Position numbers and translations under genes: made by a program. The notes below the pieces were generated by a model. That model was not told the DNA's origin. It made no database searches and saw only the letters and a program-made list of their open reading frames with translations. A DNA stretch of 64,000 nucleotides from Burkholderia sp. 4M9327F10 (GTDB lineage: Bacteria; Pseudomonadota; Gammaproteobacteria; Burkholderiales; Burkholderiaceae): assembly GCF_005503145.1 (NCBI RefSeq), contig NZ_SCNV01000040.1, positions 1 to 64,000 on the forward strand, given 5' to 3'. Shown here piece after piece: positions 8,446 through 19,135 of this stretch. Positions within the stretch are counted from its first letter, which is position 1, and every line of letters starts with the position of its first letter.

Positions 8446-8484
8446 AAAAAAAGAAGGCGGGAGGGAGTGAACCCGCCCGCCTTC
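8446..8484 (-). terminator. intrinsic terminator after lpdA, just upstream of zapE
   Basis: Read on the minus strand, GAAGGCGGG (8484-8476) pairs with CCCGCCTTC (8461-8453) and is followed by seven T (8452-8446). Confidence 0.85.
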
Positions 8485-8525
8485 GTCGTGAAGCTAAGCT
8501 GCTGCGATCAGTCAGGCGTGCGTGA

Positions 8526-9956
8526 TTACATGTTCAGCGCGCGCTTGTCCACGGCGAGCGCCGCTTCGCGCATCACTTCGGACAACGACGGGTGCGGATG
8601 GCAAATGCGGCCGATATCTTCCGATGCCGCCTTGAACTCCATCGCCACCACGGCTTCCGCGATCAGGTCCGATGCGTTTGCCGAGATGATGTGCACGCCG
8701 AGCAGTTCGTCGGTCTTCGCGTCGGCGATCATCTTGACGAAACCATCCGCCTTGTTGATGCCGAGTGCGCGGCCGTTGGCCATGAACGGGAACTGGCCCG
8801 TCTTGATCTCGCGGCCCTCTGCCTTCAGTTGCTGTTCCGTCTTGCCGACCCATGCGATTTCCGGCTCGGTGTAGATCACCCACGGAATGCAGTTGTAGTC
8901 GATATGCGGCTTCTGGCCGTCGATGATTTCAGCGACCAGCACACCTTCGTCTTCAGCCTTGTGCGCGAGCATCGGACCGCGCACCACGTCGCCGATCGCA
9001 TAGACGTTCGGCACTGCGGTTGCGCAGTGGTCGTCCACGTCGATAAAGCCACGCTCGTTGGCCTTCAGGCCGATCGCTTCGAGACCGAGGTTGTCGGTGT
9101 TCGGCACGCGGCCGATCGACACGATCAGCCGATCCGCTTCGAGCTTCTGCGCGTTACCGTCCTTATCCGTGTAGTTCAGCGTGACGCTGTTGTCGGTCGT
9201 CGTGACTTCGCCGACCTTCACGCCCACGTGAATATCCAGACCTTGCTTCTTGAACTGCTTGGCGGCTTCCTTCGCCAGGGCCTGGTCAGCCGCGCCGAGG
9301 AATTCCGGCAGCGCTTCGAGCACCGTGACGTCAGCACCGAGACGGCGCCACACCGAGCCGAGTTCCAGACCGATCACGCCGGCGCCGATCACGGCCAGCT
9401 TCTTCGGCACGGAGTCGAAGCTCAATGCGCCTTCGTTGTCGGCGACGATCTTGTTGTCGACCGGGATGCCCGGCAGATGGCGCGCCTTCGAACCCGTGGC
9501 GATGATCACGTTCTTTGCCGTGACGACTTCCGTTTCGCCTTCGCCGCTCACTTCGATCTGCACGCCGGCGTCGGTCTTGCCGGTGAACTTGCCATGGCCC
9601 TTGAGCCACGTAATCTTGTTCTTGCGGAACAGGAATTCGATGCCCTTGGTCATCTTCTCGACAATGCCTTCCTTGCGGGCCAGCATCTTCGTAATGTCGA
9701 GCTTCACATCCGACACGCTGATACCGTGGTCGGCGAGGTGGTGCTGCGCATTTTCGAATTCTTCCGACGACGCCAGGAGGGCCTTCGACGGAATGCAACC
9801 CACGTTCAGGCAGGTGCCGCCGAGCTTCAGCGCGCCGGCCGGGTTCTTCCACTTCTCGATACAGGCAACGGTCTTGCCGAGCTGCGCAGCGCGGATAGCT
9901 GCGATGTAGCCGCCGGGACCGGCACCGATCACGACGACGTCAAATTCTTTGGACAT
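8526..9956 (-). CDS. lpdA: dihydrolipoyl dehydrogenase (E3) of the 2-oxoglutarate dehydrogenase complex
   Basis: A 476-residue flavoprotein that reoxidises the lipoyl arms of E2 with NAD+. It shows the FAD Rossmann motif GAGPGG at 11-16, the redox disulfide in GGTCLNVGCIPSK (Cys 49 and Cys 54), a second NAD-binding GAGVIGLELG, the FAD contact YAIGDVV, and the C-terminal HPHPSLSE with the active-site His-Glu pair. It is the last gene of odhA-odhB-lpdA, 141 bases after odhB, so it is most likely the E3 dedicated to this complex. It ends in a strong terminator. Confidence 0.95.
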   Translation of the reverse strand: MSKEFDVVVIGAGPGGYIAAIRAAQLGKTVACIEKWKNPAGALKLGGTCLNVGCIPSKALLASSEEFENAQHHLADHGISVSDVKLDITKMLARKEGIVEKMTKGIEFLFRKNKITWLKGHGKFTGKTDAGVQIEVSGEGETEVVTAKNVIIATGSKARHLPGIPVDNKIVADNEGALSFDSVPKKLAVIGAGVIGLELGSVWRRLGADVTVLEALPEFLGAADQALAKEAAKQFKKQGLDIHVGVKVGEVTTTDNSVTLNYTDKDGNAQKLEADRLIVSIGRVPNTDNLGLEAIGLKANERGFIDVDDHCATAVPNVYAIGDVVRGPMLAHKAEDEGVLVAEIIDGQKPHIDYNCIPWVIYTEPEIAWVGKTEQQLKAEGREIKTGQFPFMANGRALGINKADGFVKMIADAKTDELLGVHIISANASDLIAEAVVAMEFKAASEDIGRICHPHPSLSEVMREAALAVDKRALNM

Positions 9957-10049
9957 GACAATCCTTTTTATGGCGGGACGGCACGCGGCCAGGTTTCACG
10001 GCGCGCGCCGTTCCAGTACTGCCGAATGCTGGAGACGTGCTGCTTAGAT

Positions 10050-10083
10050 GGCGCCGGTCTGCACGATGGCAGGAGCCGGCGCC
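10050..10083. repeat. inverted repeat between odhB and lpdA
   Basis: GGCGCCGG at 10050-10057 and CCGGCGCC at 10076-10083 form 8-base arms around an 18-base loop. There is no T-run, so it is not a simple terminator. It may be an mRNA stabiliser or a chance GC palindrome. Confidence 0.4.
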
Positions 10084-10097
10084 GGCCGAACTGGCGC

Positions 10098-11375
10098 TTA
10101 CAGGTCGAGCAGCAGGCGCGCCGGGTCTTCCAGCGCATCCTTCATGGCGACCAGCGACAGCACTGCTTCGCGACCGTCGATGATGCGGTGGTCGTACGAC
10201 AGCGCCAGGTAGTTCATCGGGCGGATCACGATCTGGCCGTTTTCGACCACAGCGCGTTCCTTGGTGGCGTGCACGCCCAGGATTGCCGATTGCGGCGGGT
10301 TGATAATCGGCGTCGACAGCATCGAGCCGAACACACCGCCGTTCGAGATCGAGAACGTACCACCGGTCATTTCTTCGATCGACAGCTTGCCGTCCTTGGC
10401 CTTCTGGCCGAATTCAGCAATCTTCTTTTCGATGTCGGCGAGGCTCAGCTGATCTGCGTTGCGCAGGATCGGCACCACCAGGCCACGCGGCGAACCGACC
10501 GCGATACCGATGTCGAAGTAACCGTGATAGACGATGTCGTTACCGTCGATCGACGCGTTCACCAGCGGGAACTTCTTCAGTGCGTGGACCGCAGCCTTGA
10601 CGAAGAACGACATGAAGCCGAGCTTCACACCGTGTTCCTTCTCAAACTTGTCCTTGTACTTGTTGCGCAGGTCCATCACCGGCGCCATGTTCACTTCGTT
10701 GAACGTCGTGAGGATGGCGTTGGTTTGCTGCGACTCGAGCAGACGCTCGGCGATACGCGCGCGCAGGCGCGACATCGGCACGCGTTGTTCCGGGCGGTCC
10801 TTGAGCCACGCTTCGGCCGATGCCGGAGCCTTGACGTCCGGCAGCGACGGCTTGGCAGCCTTCGGTGCGGCGGCGGGAGCGGCCTTGGCAGCCGGTGCCG
10901 GAGCGGCGCCGGCGGTCAGCACGTCACCCTTGGTGATGCGGCCGTCACGGCCCGTGCCGGCGACGTCGCCCGACGCCAGGTTCTTTTCCGCCAGCAGCTT
11001 GGCGGCGGCTGGCGAAGCGACCGTGCTGGCACCCGTTGCGGATGCAGCCTGAGCAGCCGGTGCGGCTGCGGGTGCCGGGGCGGCAACCGGAGCCGGCTTC
11101 ACTTCAGCTTCGACAGCAGCGGCGCCAGCGGTGCCTTCCGTGTCGATCTTGGCGATCACCTGATCGGCGGTAACGATATCGCCGTCGTTGGAGATGACTT
11201 GTGCGAGCACGCCAGCCGCGGGGGCCGGCACTTCCAGCACGACCTTGTCGGTCTCGATTTCGATGAGGATTTCGTCGACCGCGACAGCCTCACCGGGCTT
11301 CTTCTTCCACTGCAGCATGGTGGCTTCCGACACCGACTCCGACAGCTGGGGGACCTTGACTTCAACAATAGCCAT
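10098..11375 (-). CDS. odhB: dihydrolipoyllysine-residue succinyltransferase (E2 of 2-oxoglutarate dehydrogenase)
   Basis: A 425-residue E2 (also called sucB) that transfers the succinyl group to CoA. It has a lipoyl domain at 1-80 with the lipoylated Lys 44 in [11 protein letters not shown], an Ala/Pro-rich flexible linker, a peripheral subunit-binding domain (around 115-150, with [21 protein letters not shown]), a second Ala-rich linker and the catalytic domain with the C-terminal [13 protein letters not shown] signature. It sits between E1 and E3 with gaps of 123 and 141 bases, so the complex is made from one transcript. Confidence 0.95.
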   Translation of the reverse strand: MAIVEVKVPQLSESVSEATMLQWKKKPGEAVAVDEILIEIETDKVVLEVPAPAAGVLAQVISNDGDIVTADQVIAKIDTEGTAGAAAVEAEVKPAPVAAPAPAAAPAAQAASATGASTVASPAAAKLLAEKNLASGDVAGTGRDGRITKGDVLTAGAAPAPAAKAAPAAAPKAAKPSLPDVKAPASAEAWLKDRPEQRVPMSRLRARIAERLLESQQTNAILTTFNEVNMAPVMDLRNKYKDKFEKEHGVKLGFMSFFVKAAVHALKKFPLVNASIDGNDIVYHGYFDIGIAVGSPRGLVVPILRNADQLSLADIEKKIAEFGQKAKDGKLSIEEMTGGTFSISNGGVFGSMLSTPIINPPQSAILGVHATKERAVVENGQIVIRPMNYLALSYDHRIIDGREAVLSLVAMKDALEDPARLLLDL

Positions 11376-11498
11376 TGTGATTTTCCTGAATACGTATCTG
11401 GTGACAACGAACCGTCTGCGAACCCTGATCTGCGACGTTTAAGCCATCAGATGCGGTGCGGGAAAGCGCGCTGCGCTTTCCCGGTTCGGTTCAAAAAG

Positions 11499-14360
11499 TT
11501 ATTTGGCGATCGACGCGCTCTTCAGACGGCCGAATGCACCTTCAACCAGCGCCTTCTGCTGCTCGTAATGCTTCGCGTAGTACCCAACTGCCGGCGAAGC
11601 CGAAGCCGGACGGCCGCTGTAGGCCAGCTTCTGCCCTTCCTTCATGCCTTCCTTCAGGTGGTGCTCGATGTAGAACCACGGGCCCTGATTCTGCGGCTCG
11701 TCCTGCACCCAGACCACTTCGGTGGCATTGTCGTACTTCTTCATTTCCGCTTCGAACTGCTTGTGCGCGAACGGATAGAGCTGTTCGATACGCACGATCG
11801 CGACGTCGTTTGCCTTCGCTTCGCGGCGATGTGCGAGCAGGTCGTAGTACACGCGGCCCGAGCAGACCACGACGCGCTTGACCTTCTTCGCTTCGATCGC
11901 TTCGTCGATTTCGCCGAGGATCGGCTGGAACGCGCCCTTTGCCAGTTCGGACAGGTCCGACACGGCTTCCTTGTGACGCAGCAGCGACTTCGGCGTGGCG
12001 ACGATCAGCGGCTTGCGGAACAGGCGGATCATCTGACGGCGCAGCAGGTGGAAAATCTGCGCCGGCGTGGTCGGCTGAACGACCTGCATGTTGTGGTCTG
12101 CGCACAGTTGCAGGAAACGCTCGATACGTGCCGACGAGTGCTCCGGGCCCTGGCCTTCATAGCCGTGCGGCAGCAGCATCGTGAGACCCGAAACACGGCC
12201 CCACTTCACTTCGCCCGACGAGATGAACTGGTCGATCACGACTTGCGCGCCGTTCACGAAGTCGCCGAACTGCGCTTCCCATGCGACAAACGTATTCGGC
12301 TCAGCGGTCGAGTAACCGTATTCGAAGCCCAGCACCGCTTCTTCCGACAGCACCGAGTCGATCACCGTGAACTTCGCCTGACCTTCGGCGATGTTCTGCA
12401 GCGGCACGTAGGTGCCGTCGTTCCAGCGTTCGCGGTTCTGATCGTGCAGCACTGCGTGACGGTGCGTGAACGTGCCGCGGCCCGAGTCCTGACCGGTCAG
12501 GCGCACGGCGTAGCCCGATGCGACCAGCGACGCGAATGCCAGGTGTTCGCCCATGCCCCAGTCGAGCTTCGCTTCACCACGGCCCATCGCGCGACGGTCG
12601 TTGATGACGCGCTCGACGAGCGGGTGCACCTTGAAGTTTTCCGGAATCGTGGTGATGCGCTCGGCGAGACGCTTCAGTTCGGCGAGCGGCACTGCCGTGT
12701 CGGCTGCATCGGTCCACTTGCGGTTCAGGAACGGCACCCAGTCCACCGCGTACTTGCTCTTGTAGTTCGAGAGCACCGGGTCGACCGTGTGATGGCCTTC
12801 GTCCATCGCCTTGCGGTATGCCTTGACGAATTCTTCCGCGTCGGCAGCCGTGATCACGCCTTGTTGCACCAGCTTCTCAGCGTACAGTGCGCGCGTGCCC
12901 GGGTGCTTGGCAATCGTCTTGTACATCAGCGGCTGCGTGACCGCCGGCGTGTCCTGCTCGTTGTGGCCGAGCTTGCGGAAGCAGACGATATCGACGACGA
13001 CGTCCTTGTGGAACTGCATGCGGAAGTCGATGGCGAGCTGCGTAGCCAGCACCACGGCCTCGGGATCGTCACCGTTCACATGCAGCACCGGCGCCTCGAT
13101 CATCTTGACGACGTCCGAGCAGTACAGCGTCGAGCGCGAGTCGCGCGGGTCCGACGTGGTGAAGCCGATCTGGTTGTTGATGACGATGTGCAGCGTGCCG
13201 TGCGTGCCGTAACCACGCGTTTGCGCGAGGTTCAGCGTTTCCATCACGACGCCCTGGCCGGCGAAGGCCGCGTCGCCGTGGATCTGCACCGGCAGCACCT
13301 GCAGGCCGCTGTCGTCGCCGCGGCGGTCCATACGGGCCTTGGCCGAGCCTTCGACCACCGGGTTGACGATTTCAAGGTGCGACGGGTTGAACGCGAGCGA
13401 CAGGTGAACCGGGCCGCCTTCGGTCGAAACGTCCGACGAGAAACCCTTGTGGTACTTGACGTCGCCTGCCGGCAGATCGTCGACGTGCTTGCCTTCGAAT
13501 TCGGCGAAGAGGTCAGCCGGCATCTTGCCGAGCGTATTGACCAGCACGTTCAGACGGCCGCGGTGGGCCATGCCGATGACGATTTCCTGGACGCCGCGGG
13601 CGCCGCCGTGGCGCACGACTTCGTCCATCGAGGCGATGAAGCTTTCGCCGCCTTCGAGCGAGAAGCGCTTCTGGCCGACGTACTTGGTGTGCAGGAAGCG
13701 CTCGAGGCCTTCAGCGGCCGTCAGGCGGTTCAGGATGTGTTTCTTCTTGTCAGCCGAGAAGTTCGGCGTGGAGCGGATCGACTCGAGACGCTCTTTCCAC
13801 CAGCGCTTCTGTTCCGGATCGCTCAGGTACATGTACTCGACACCGATCGTGCCGCAGTACGTGTCGCGCAGCGCCTTGACGATCTCGCGCAGCGACGCGC
13901 GCTCGAACCCGAAGTACAGGTTGGTCGCGCTGAATTCCTGGTCCATGTCGGCTTCAGTGAAGTCGTAGAACGCAGGTTCGAGTTCGGGAATAGCGGGACG
14001 TTCGCGGCGCTTCAGGGGATCCAGATTGGCCCATTGCGTGCCGAGGAAGCGATACGCGCCGATGAGGGACTGCACATAGACTTGCTTGCGCGCGGTAGCG
14101 AGGTCTTCGCCGCCCGTTGCGGTGCGCGGGATGAAGGCATTCGCCTTGGCCCGTTGTGCAAATGACTCGACGATCGGGCCATGGGCCACGTCGTTGGCAT
14201 TGCTGCCATCCGATGCAGGAACGTTCTGCAACGCGTCGAAATACACACGCCAGTTCTCGGGCACTGACGCCGGATTATCGAGATACGCTTCGTACATTTC
14301 TTCTACGTACGGAGCGTTGCCGCCGAACAGATAGGAGTTCGACTGGAATTGCTTCATCAT
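11499..14360 (-). CDS. odhA: 2-oxoglutarate dehydrogenase E1 component
   Basis: A 953-residue thiamine-diphosphate enzyme (also sucA) that decarboxylates 2-oxoglutarate in the TCA cycle. ATG 14360 is preferred over a GTG four codons upstream because AAGGTGAG lies at good distance. The N-terminal E2-binding-type segment (SYLFGGNAPYVEEMYEAYLDNP), the IGMAHRGRLNVL motif, the ThDP-binding region around GDDPEAV, and the HGYEGQGPEHSSARIERFLQL signature of the transketolase-like domain are all present. Length is normal for the family. A structured leader lies upstream, consistent with the sucA RNA motif known from Burkholderiales. Confidence 0.95.
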   Translation of the reverse strand: MMKQFQSNSYLFGGNAPYVEEMYEAYLDNPASVPENWRVYFDALQNVPASDGSNANDVAHGPIVESFAQRAKANAFIPRTATGGEDLATARKQVYVQSLIGAYRFLGTQWANLDPLKRRERPAIPELEPAFYDFTEADMDQEFSATNLYFGFERASLREIVKALRDTYCGTIGVEYMYLSDPEQKRWWKERLESIRSTPNFSADKKKHILNRLTAAEGLERFLHTKYVGQKRFSLEGGESFIASMDEVVRHGGARGVQEIVIGMAHRGRLNVLVNTLGKMPADLFAEFEGKHVDDLPAGDVKYHKGFSSDVSTEGGPVHLSLAFNPSHLEIVNPVVEGSAKARMDRRGDDSGLQVLPVQIHGDAAFAGQGVVMETLNLAQTRGYGTHGTLHIVINNQIGFTTSDPRDSRSTLYCSDVVKMIEAPVLHVNGDDPEAVVLATQLAIDFRMQFHKDVVVDIVCFRKLGHNEQDTPAVTQPLMYKTIAKHPGTRALYAEKLVQQGVITAADAEEFVKAYRKAMDEGHHTVDPVLSNYKSKYAVDWVPFLNRKWTDAADTAVPLAELKRLAERITTIPENFKVHPLVERVINDRRAMGRGEAKLDWGMGEHLAFASLVASGYAVRLTGQDSGRGTFTHRHAVLHDQNRERWNDGTYVPLQNIAEGQAKFTVIDSVLSEEAVLGFEYGYSTAEPNTFVAWEAQFGDFVNGAQVVIDQFISSGEVKWGRVSGLTMLLPHGYEGQGPEHSSARIERFLQLCADHNMQVVQPTTPAQIFHLLRRQMIRLFRKPLIVATPKSLLRHKEAVSDLSELAKGAFQPILGEIDEAIEAKKVKRVVVCSGRVYYDLLAHRREAKANDVAIVRIEQLYPFAHKQFEAEMKKYDNATEVVWVQDEPQNQGPWFYIEHHLKEGMKEGQKLAYSGRPASASPAVGYYAKHYEQQKALVEGAFGRLKSASIAK

Positions 14361-14412
14361 GTTTACGCTCACCTTTCTTCGAGTTTCTCGAGAAATAGCG
14401 GGTTACTCAAAC

Positions 14413-14494
14413 CTTCCGCGACACGGCCTGACCGTTTGGCGGATTGCGCGAATCAAGTCTTGCTTGGAAGGACCTTAACTTGCATCCGCGGAAG
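14413..14494 (-). ncRNA. candidate structured leader of odhA (sucA RNA motif)
   Basis: On the minus strand CTTCCGCG (14494-14487) can pair with CGCGGAAG (14420-14413), an 8-base closing stem around about 66 bases, ending some 50 bases before the odhA start. A conserved cis-regulatory 'sucA' RNA is described upstream of sucA in Burkholderiales. Position and gene fit, but I could not check the consensus itself. Confidence 0.5.
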
Positions 14495-14634
14495 CATATC
14501 ACATAACAGATAGTGCAGATAGCAGACACAGTGCCGCGAAAGCCTTTCCTGACGGGCTTTCGCGGACCTTTCCAGGAAACGAAACAGTGTTATTCACAGC
14601 CAACGGAGATAACTGTTTACCGGGCTGGAAATAA

Positions 14635-14660
14635 CAAAAGCCGCCCAAAGGCGGCTTTTG
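14635..14660. terminator. intrinsic terminator after typA
   Basis: CAAAAGCCGCC (14635-14645) pairs perfectly with GGCGGCTTTTG (14650-14660) around a CAAA loop. Read on the minus strand it ends in a T-rich tail and would end typA transcription. Confidence 0.85.
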
Positions 14661-14689
14661 TGTTGCATTGCACGATAGAAGCAGGCGGA

Positions 14690-16516
<1,827 letters not shown>

Positions 16517-16586
16517 AGGAACCTGGGGACAGTTGAGTGCGCCAGCAGCAGCATTGTGTACAAAGCCAACAAAGCCCAAAGCGCAC

Positions 16587-16602
16587 TTTTGGGAACCCAA
16601 AA
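16587..16602. repeat. palindrome at the probable typA transcription start
   Basis: TTTTGGGAACCCAAAA is a perfect 16-base palindrome overlapping the downstream edge of the typA -10 element. It could be an operator or a 5'-end hairpin. Confidence 0.45.
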
Positions 16603-16610
16603 TTATAGCA
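16602..16610 (-). promoter_or_regulatory. extended -10 promoter of typA
   Basis: On the minus strand TGCTATAAT is a perfect extended -10 box. The -35 position 17 bases upstream is poor, as is usual for extended -10 promoters. Transcription would start near 16595, about 79 bases before the start codon. Confidence 0.6.
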
Positions 16611-16848
16611 CGCGCAGATTAAGGTTCTCTGGTATTCCCTTACTAGCTGCCATCCCACTGCCCTGATCCCGACATCGGGACACACCTTTCCTTACGTTTC
16701 ATTCCTACTTGCCGGCACCTGCGCCACTCCGCGCCAGGAGCCGTGCCGGCCAGCACCGGCGCGCCCATGCGCTCCGATTCTCCCATGGCGGTCGTCGGCT
16801 TTTAAGAGCTTGAGTGGGTATAGATCCTTGCCTAAGCTGCAATAACGC
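16611..16848. other. intergenic DNA between typA and the efflux operon
   Basis: Part of the 388-base gap 16517-16904. Apart from the typA promoter and palindrome and the marR promoter listed separately, no gene or further motif is seen. Confidence 0.6.
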
Positions 16849-16878
16849 TTGCCGTGTCAACTAACCCCCTCTTATAAT
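16849..16878 (+). promoter_or_regulatory. sigma-70 promoter of the marR-efflux operon
   Basis: TTGCCG (16849-16854) and a perfect TATAAT (16873-16878) are spaced by 18 bases, 27 bases before the first ATG. GTCAAC occurs at 16856-16861 inside the promoter and again at 16887-16892 just after it. This direct repeat could be part of an autoregulatory MarR site, which is inference. Confidence 0.65.
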
Positions 16879-16904
16879 CCTGCTTAGTCAACCATTGCAG
16901 TCGC

Positions 16905-17432
16905 ATGAGAATCATGACGGATCAGACCCAAATGTCGCCGGAAATCAGTGCCTACCAGCTAGGCGAAAGCGTCGGCTATCTGATTTCGCGCGTGAAATCG
17001 ACCGCGTCCAATCTTGTGACGCAACGCACCATGGCCGAGCTTGGCATTACCAGCCAGCAGGCCAGCATCCTGTTCATGGTGGCGAGCGGAAAATGCCTGC
17101 TGGCGGCCGAACTGGCCCGTGAATACGGCATTGACGCCAGCGCAGTCACGCGCCTAGTCGACCGGCTGGAGAAGCGCGGACTGCTGAGCCGGGTGCGCAG
17201 CGTTGAAGACCGGCGGGTTGTCCGGCTCGCCTTGACACCCGAAGGCCACAGCATTGCGCGACGCATGCCGGCGATTTTCAACGGCGTCATGGACGGTCTT
17301 CTGGCCGGTTTCACACCGGAAGAAGTCGGTTTTCTGAAGAGCATGCTGCGCCGTGTGCTGACCAACAGCGGCTGCGATCTATCGGGCATAACCCGTGACA
17401 TGACAATAAATTCCGACGGCCGATCGTCATAA
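16905..17432 (+). CDS. MarR-family regulator of the adjacent efflux operon (EmrR-like)
   Basis: A 175-residue winged-helix regulator; ATG 16914 three codons later is an equally possible start. The MarR DNA-binding core is clear: LGITSQQASILFMV, LAREYGIDASAVTRLVDRLEKRGLL and the wing with VRSVEDRRVVRLALTPEG. It is first in an operon with the outer-membrane, fusion and MFS subunits of a drug pump, the order described for emrRCAB systems. It most likely represses the operon and is released by a phenolic or lipophilic ligand; ligand identity cannot be read. Confidence 0.9.
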   Translation: MRIMTDQTQMSPEISAYQLGESVGYLISRVKSTASNLVTQRTMAELGITSQQASILFMVASGKCLLAAELAREYGIDASAVTRLVDRLEKRGLLSRVRSVEDRRVVRLALTPEGHSIARRMPAIFNGVMDGLLAGFTPEEVGFLKSMLRRVLTNSGCDLSGITRDMTINSDGRSS

Positions 17433-17484
17433 GCTGATTGCAGTGTCCATCATTACATTCCACTCACACGCAAAGAGTCGAGCG

Positions 17485-19080
17485 ATGAAATCCCTTTCCC
17501 TGTCCGCGCCCGCACTGTCGTGCCGGGCCGCCGTCACCGCAGCGGTGGCGGCGCTCGCCCTTACAGGGTGCGCGAACTACATTGGTATCAAGAGCGACAA
17601 GCAGATGTCGTCGCCGGGGCAGTACGAGTCGAACCAGAGCCTGCCGTCGCAGGGCGGCCAGTGGCCGTCGCTCGACTGGGCCAACCAGTTCGGCGACCCG
17701 CAACTGCCGCAACTGATTGCGGAGGCGCTGGAAGGCAGTCCGTCGATCGCCCAGGCGCAGGCGCGCATCGCCAAGGCCTCGTCGTACATCGAAAGTTCGC
17801 GCTCGAACCTGTATCCGAAGGTCAACGGCAGCTACTCGTGGAACCGCGAGATCTACTCGGCAAACTCGATCTACCCGCCACCCTATGGCGGCACGTGGTA
17901 TAGCGAAAACAACGTGCTGGCGAGCGCCTCGTGGGATCTGGACCTGTGGGGCAAGAACCGGCAACGCCTCGGCCAGGCGGTGTCGCAGGAAAAAGCGGCG
18001 GAGGCGGATATGCAGCAGGCGCGCGTGACGCTCGCCGCCTCGGTTGCCAGCACCTACAACCAGCTCGCGCAACTGTATGCGCTGCGCGATATCGCCGCGC
18101 GTGAAATCGCCAATCGCCAGGACATCGGCCGGATCACCAACGGACGCGTCGCCGCCGGCCTCGACACCAATGTCGAGCGGCAGACCGCGAACGGCAATAT
18201 CGCCACCAGCCAGTCCAACCTGACCGACCTCGACGGCCAGATCACCACGGTGCGCTACCAGCTCGGCGCCCTGCTCGGCAAGGGGCCCGACCGCGGCCTG
18301 CAGATCGCCAAGCCGGTTTTGACGACCGGCAACACCGTCGCACTGCCGGATAACGTGCCTGCCGATCTGGTGTCACGCCGCCCGGATATCGTGGCGGCAC
18401 GCTGGCAGGTGGAAGCCGAAATGCACGACGTGAAGGAAGCGAAGGCGGAGTTTTTCCCGGACATCAACCTGTCCGCGGGGCTCGGCTTCGACGCGTTCGG
18501 CTGGGGCAAATTCCTGACTTCATCGAGCCGTAACATGCAGTTCGGTCCGGCTGTTCACCTGCCGATCTTCGACGCCGGTGCATTGCGCTCGCAATTGAAG
18601 GGCCGTTACGCCGACTTCGATCTGGATGTGGCGAACTACAACCAGACGCTGATCAATGCGCTGTCGGACGTGGCCACGCAAATTGCGACGATCCGCTCGA
18701 TCGACCAGCAGTCGGGCGACGCGCAGCGGGCGCTCGACGCCTCGACCAAGGCCTATCAGCTGGCCGTGATCCGTTACAAGGCCGGCCTCTCGGAGCAACT
18801 GCAGGTGCTGACCGCCGACCAGAACCGCCTCGCCGCCGAGCAGACGGTGACGAACCTCAAGATGAGACGCCGTGACATGCAGATCGGCCTCATCAAGGCA
18901 CTAGGCGGCGGTTTCGACGCGACGCAGACCGGCCTTGTGGTGCCTACCGACGCCAAGGCCGACGCCAAGGCCGACGCTAAGGCCGACGCTAAGGCCGACG
19001 CTAAGGCCGACGCTCAGGCCGATGCAAAGGCAGCGCCAGCCGCCTCCGCCGTACCGGCCACGCAGGCAGCAGCGAACTGA
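17485..19080 (+). CDS. NodT-family outer-membrane efflux lipoprotein (EmrC/OprM-like)
   Basis: A 531-residue TolC-fold channel subunit of a tripartite pump. ATG 17485 gives a lipoprotein signal with lipobox ALTGC, so the mature protein is N-acylated. Two OEP domains follow, with the family phrases LWGKNRQRLG, VERQTANGNIATSQSNL, PADLVSRRPDIVAARW and the C-terminal AVIRYKAGLSEQLQVL. An odd feature is a C-terminal tail built from tandem D-A-K-A units encoded by 12-base repeats. It lies 52 bases after marR and 55 bases before the fusion protein. Confidence 0.92.
   Translation: MKSLSLSAPALSCRAAVTAAVAALALTGCANYIGIKSDKQMSSPGQYESNQSLPSQGGQWPSLDWANQFGDPQLPQLIAEALEGSPSIAQAQARIAKASSYIESSRSNLYPKVNGSYSWNREIYSANSIYPPPYGGTWYSENNVLASASWDLDLWGKNRQRLGQAVSQEKAAEADMQQARVTLAASVASTYNQLAQLYALRDIAAREIANRQDIGRITNGRVAAGLDTNVERQTANGNIATSQSNLTDLDGQITTVRYQLGALLGKGPDRGLQIAKPVLTTGNTVALPDNVPADLVSRRPDIVAARWQVEAEMHDVKEAKAEFFPDINLSAGLGFDAFGWGKFLTSSSRNMQFGPAVHLPIFDAGALRSQLKGRYADFDLDVANYNQTLINALSDVATQIATIRSIDQQSGDAQRALDASTKAYQLAVIRYKAGLSEQLQVLTADQNRLAAEQTVTNLKMRRRDMQIGLIKALGGGFDATQTGLVVPTDAKADAKADAKADAKADAKADAQADAKAAPAASAVPATQAAAN
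18949..19032 (+). repeat. seven 12-base tandem repeats encoding D-A-K-A tail
   Basis: Units are GACGCCAAGGCC twice, GACGCTAAGGCC three times, GACGCTCAGGCC and GATGCAAAGGCA. The unit is a multiple of three, so copy-number change would lengthen or shorten the tail without frameshift. Confidence 0.9.
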
Positions 19081-19135
19081 ACGCGCACGCCCATCCGAAT
19101 AAACGACGCAGATTGAGAGAATACGGAGCATATCC

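Larger units (their letters stand above)
14361..14689. other. intergenic region between typA end and odhA start
   Basis: A 329-base stretch holding the odhA leader on the minus strand (14361 to about 14500) and the terminator of typA (14635-14660). No further gene is seen. Confidence 0.7.

Noticed and set aside
8592-14165. A 1857-codon open frame antisense to lpdA, odhB and odhA
   Set aside because: It runs opposite three certain genes, has no recognisable motif or ribosome binding site, and is explained by codon bias in high-GC DNA.
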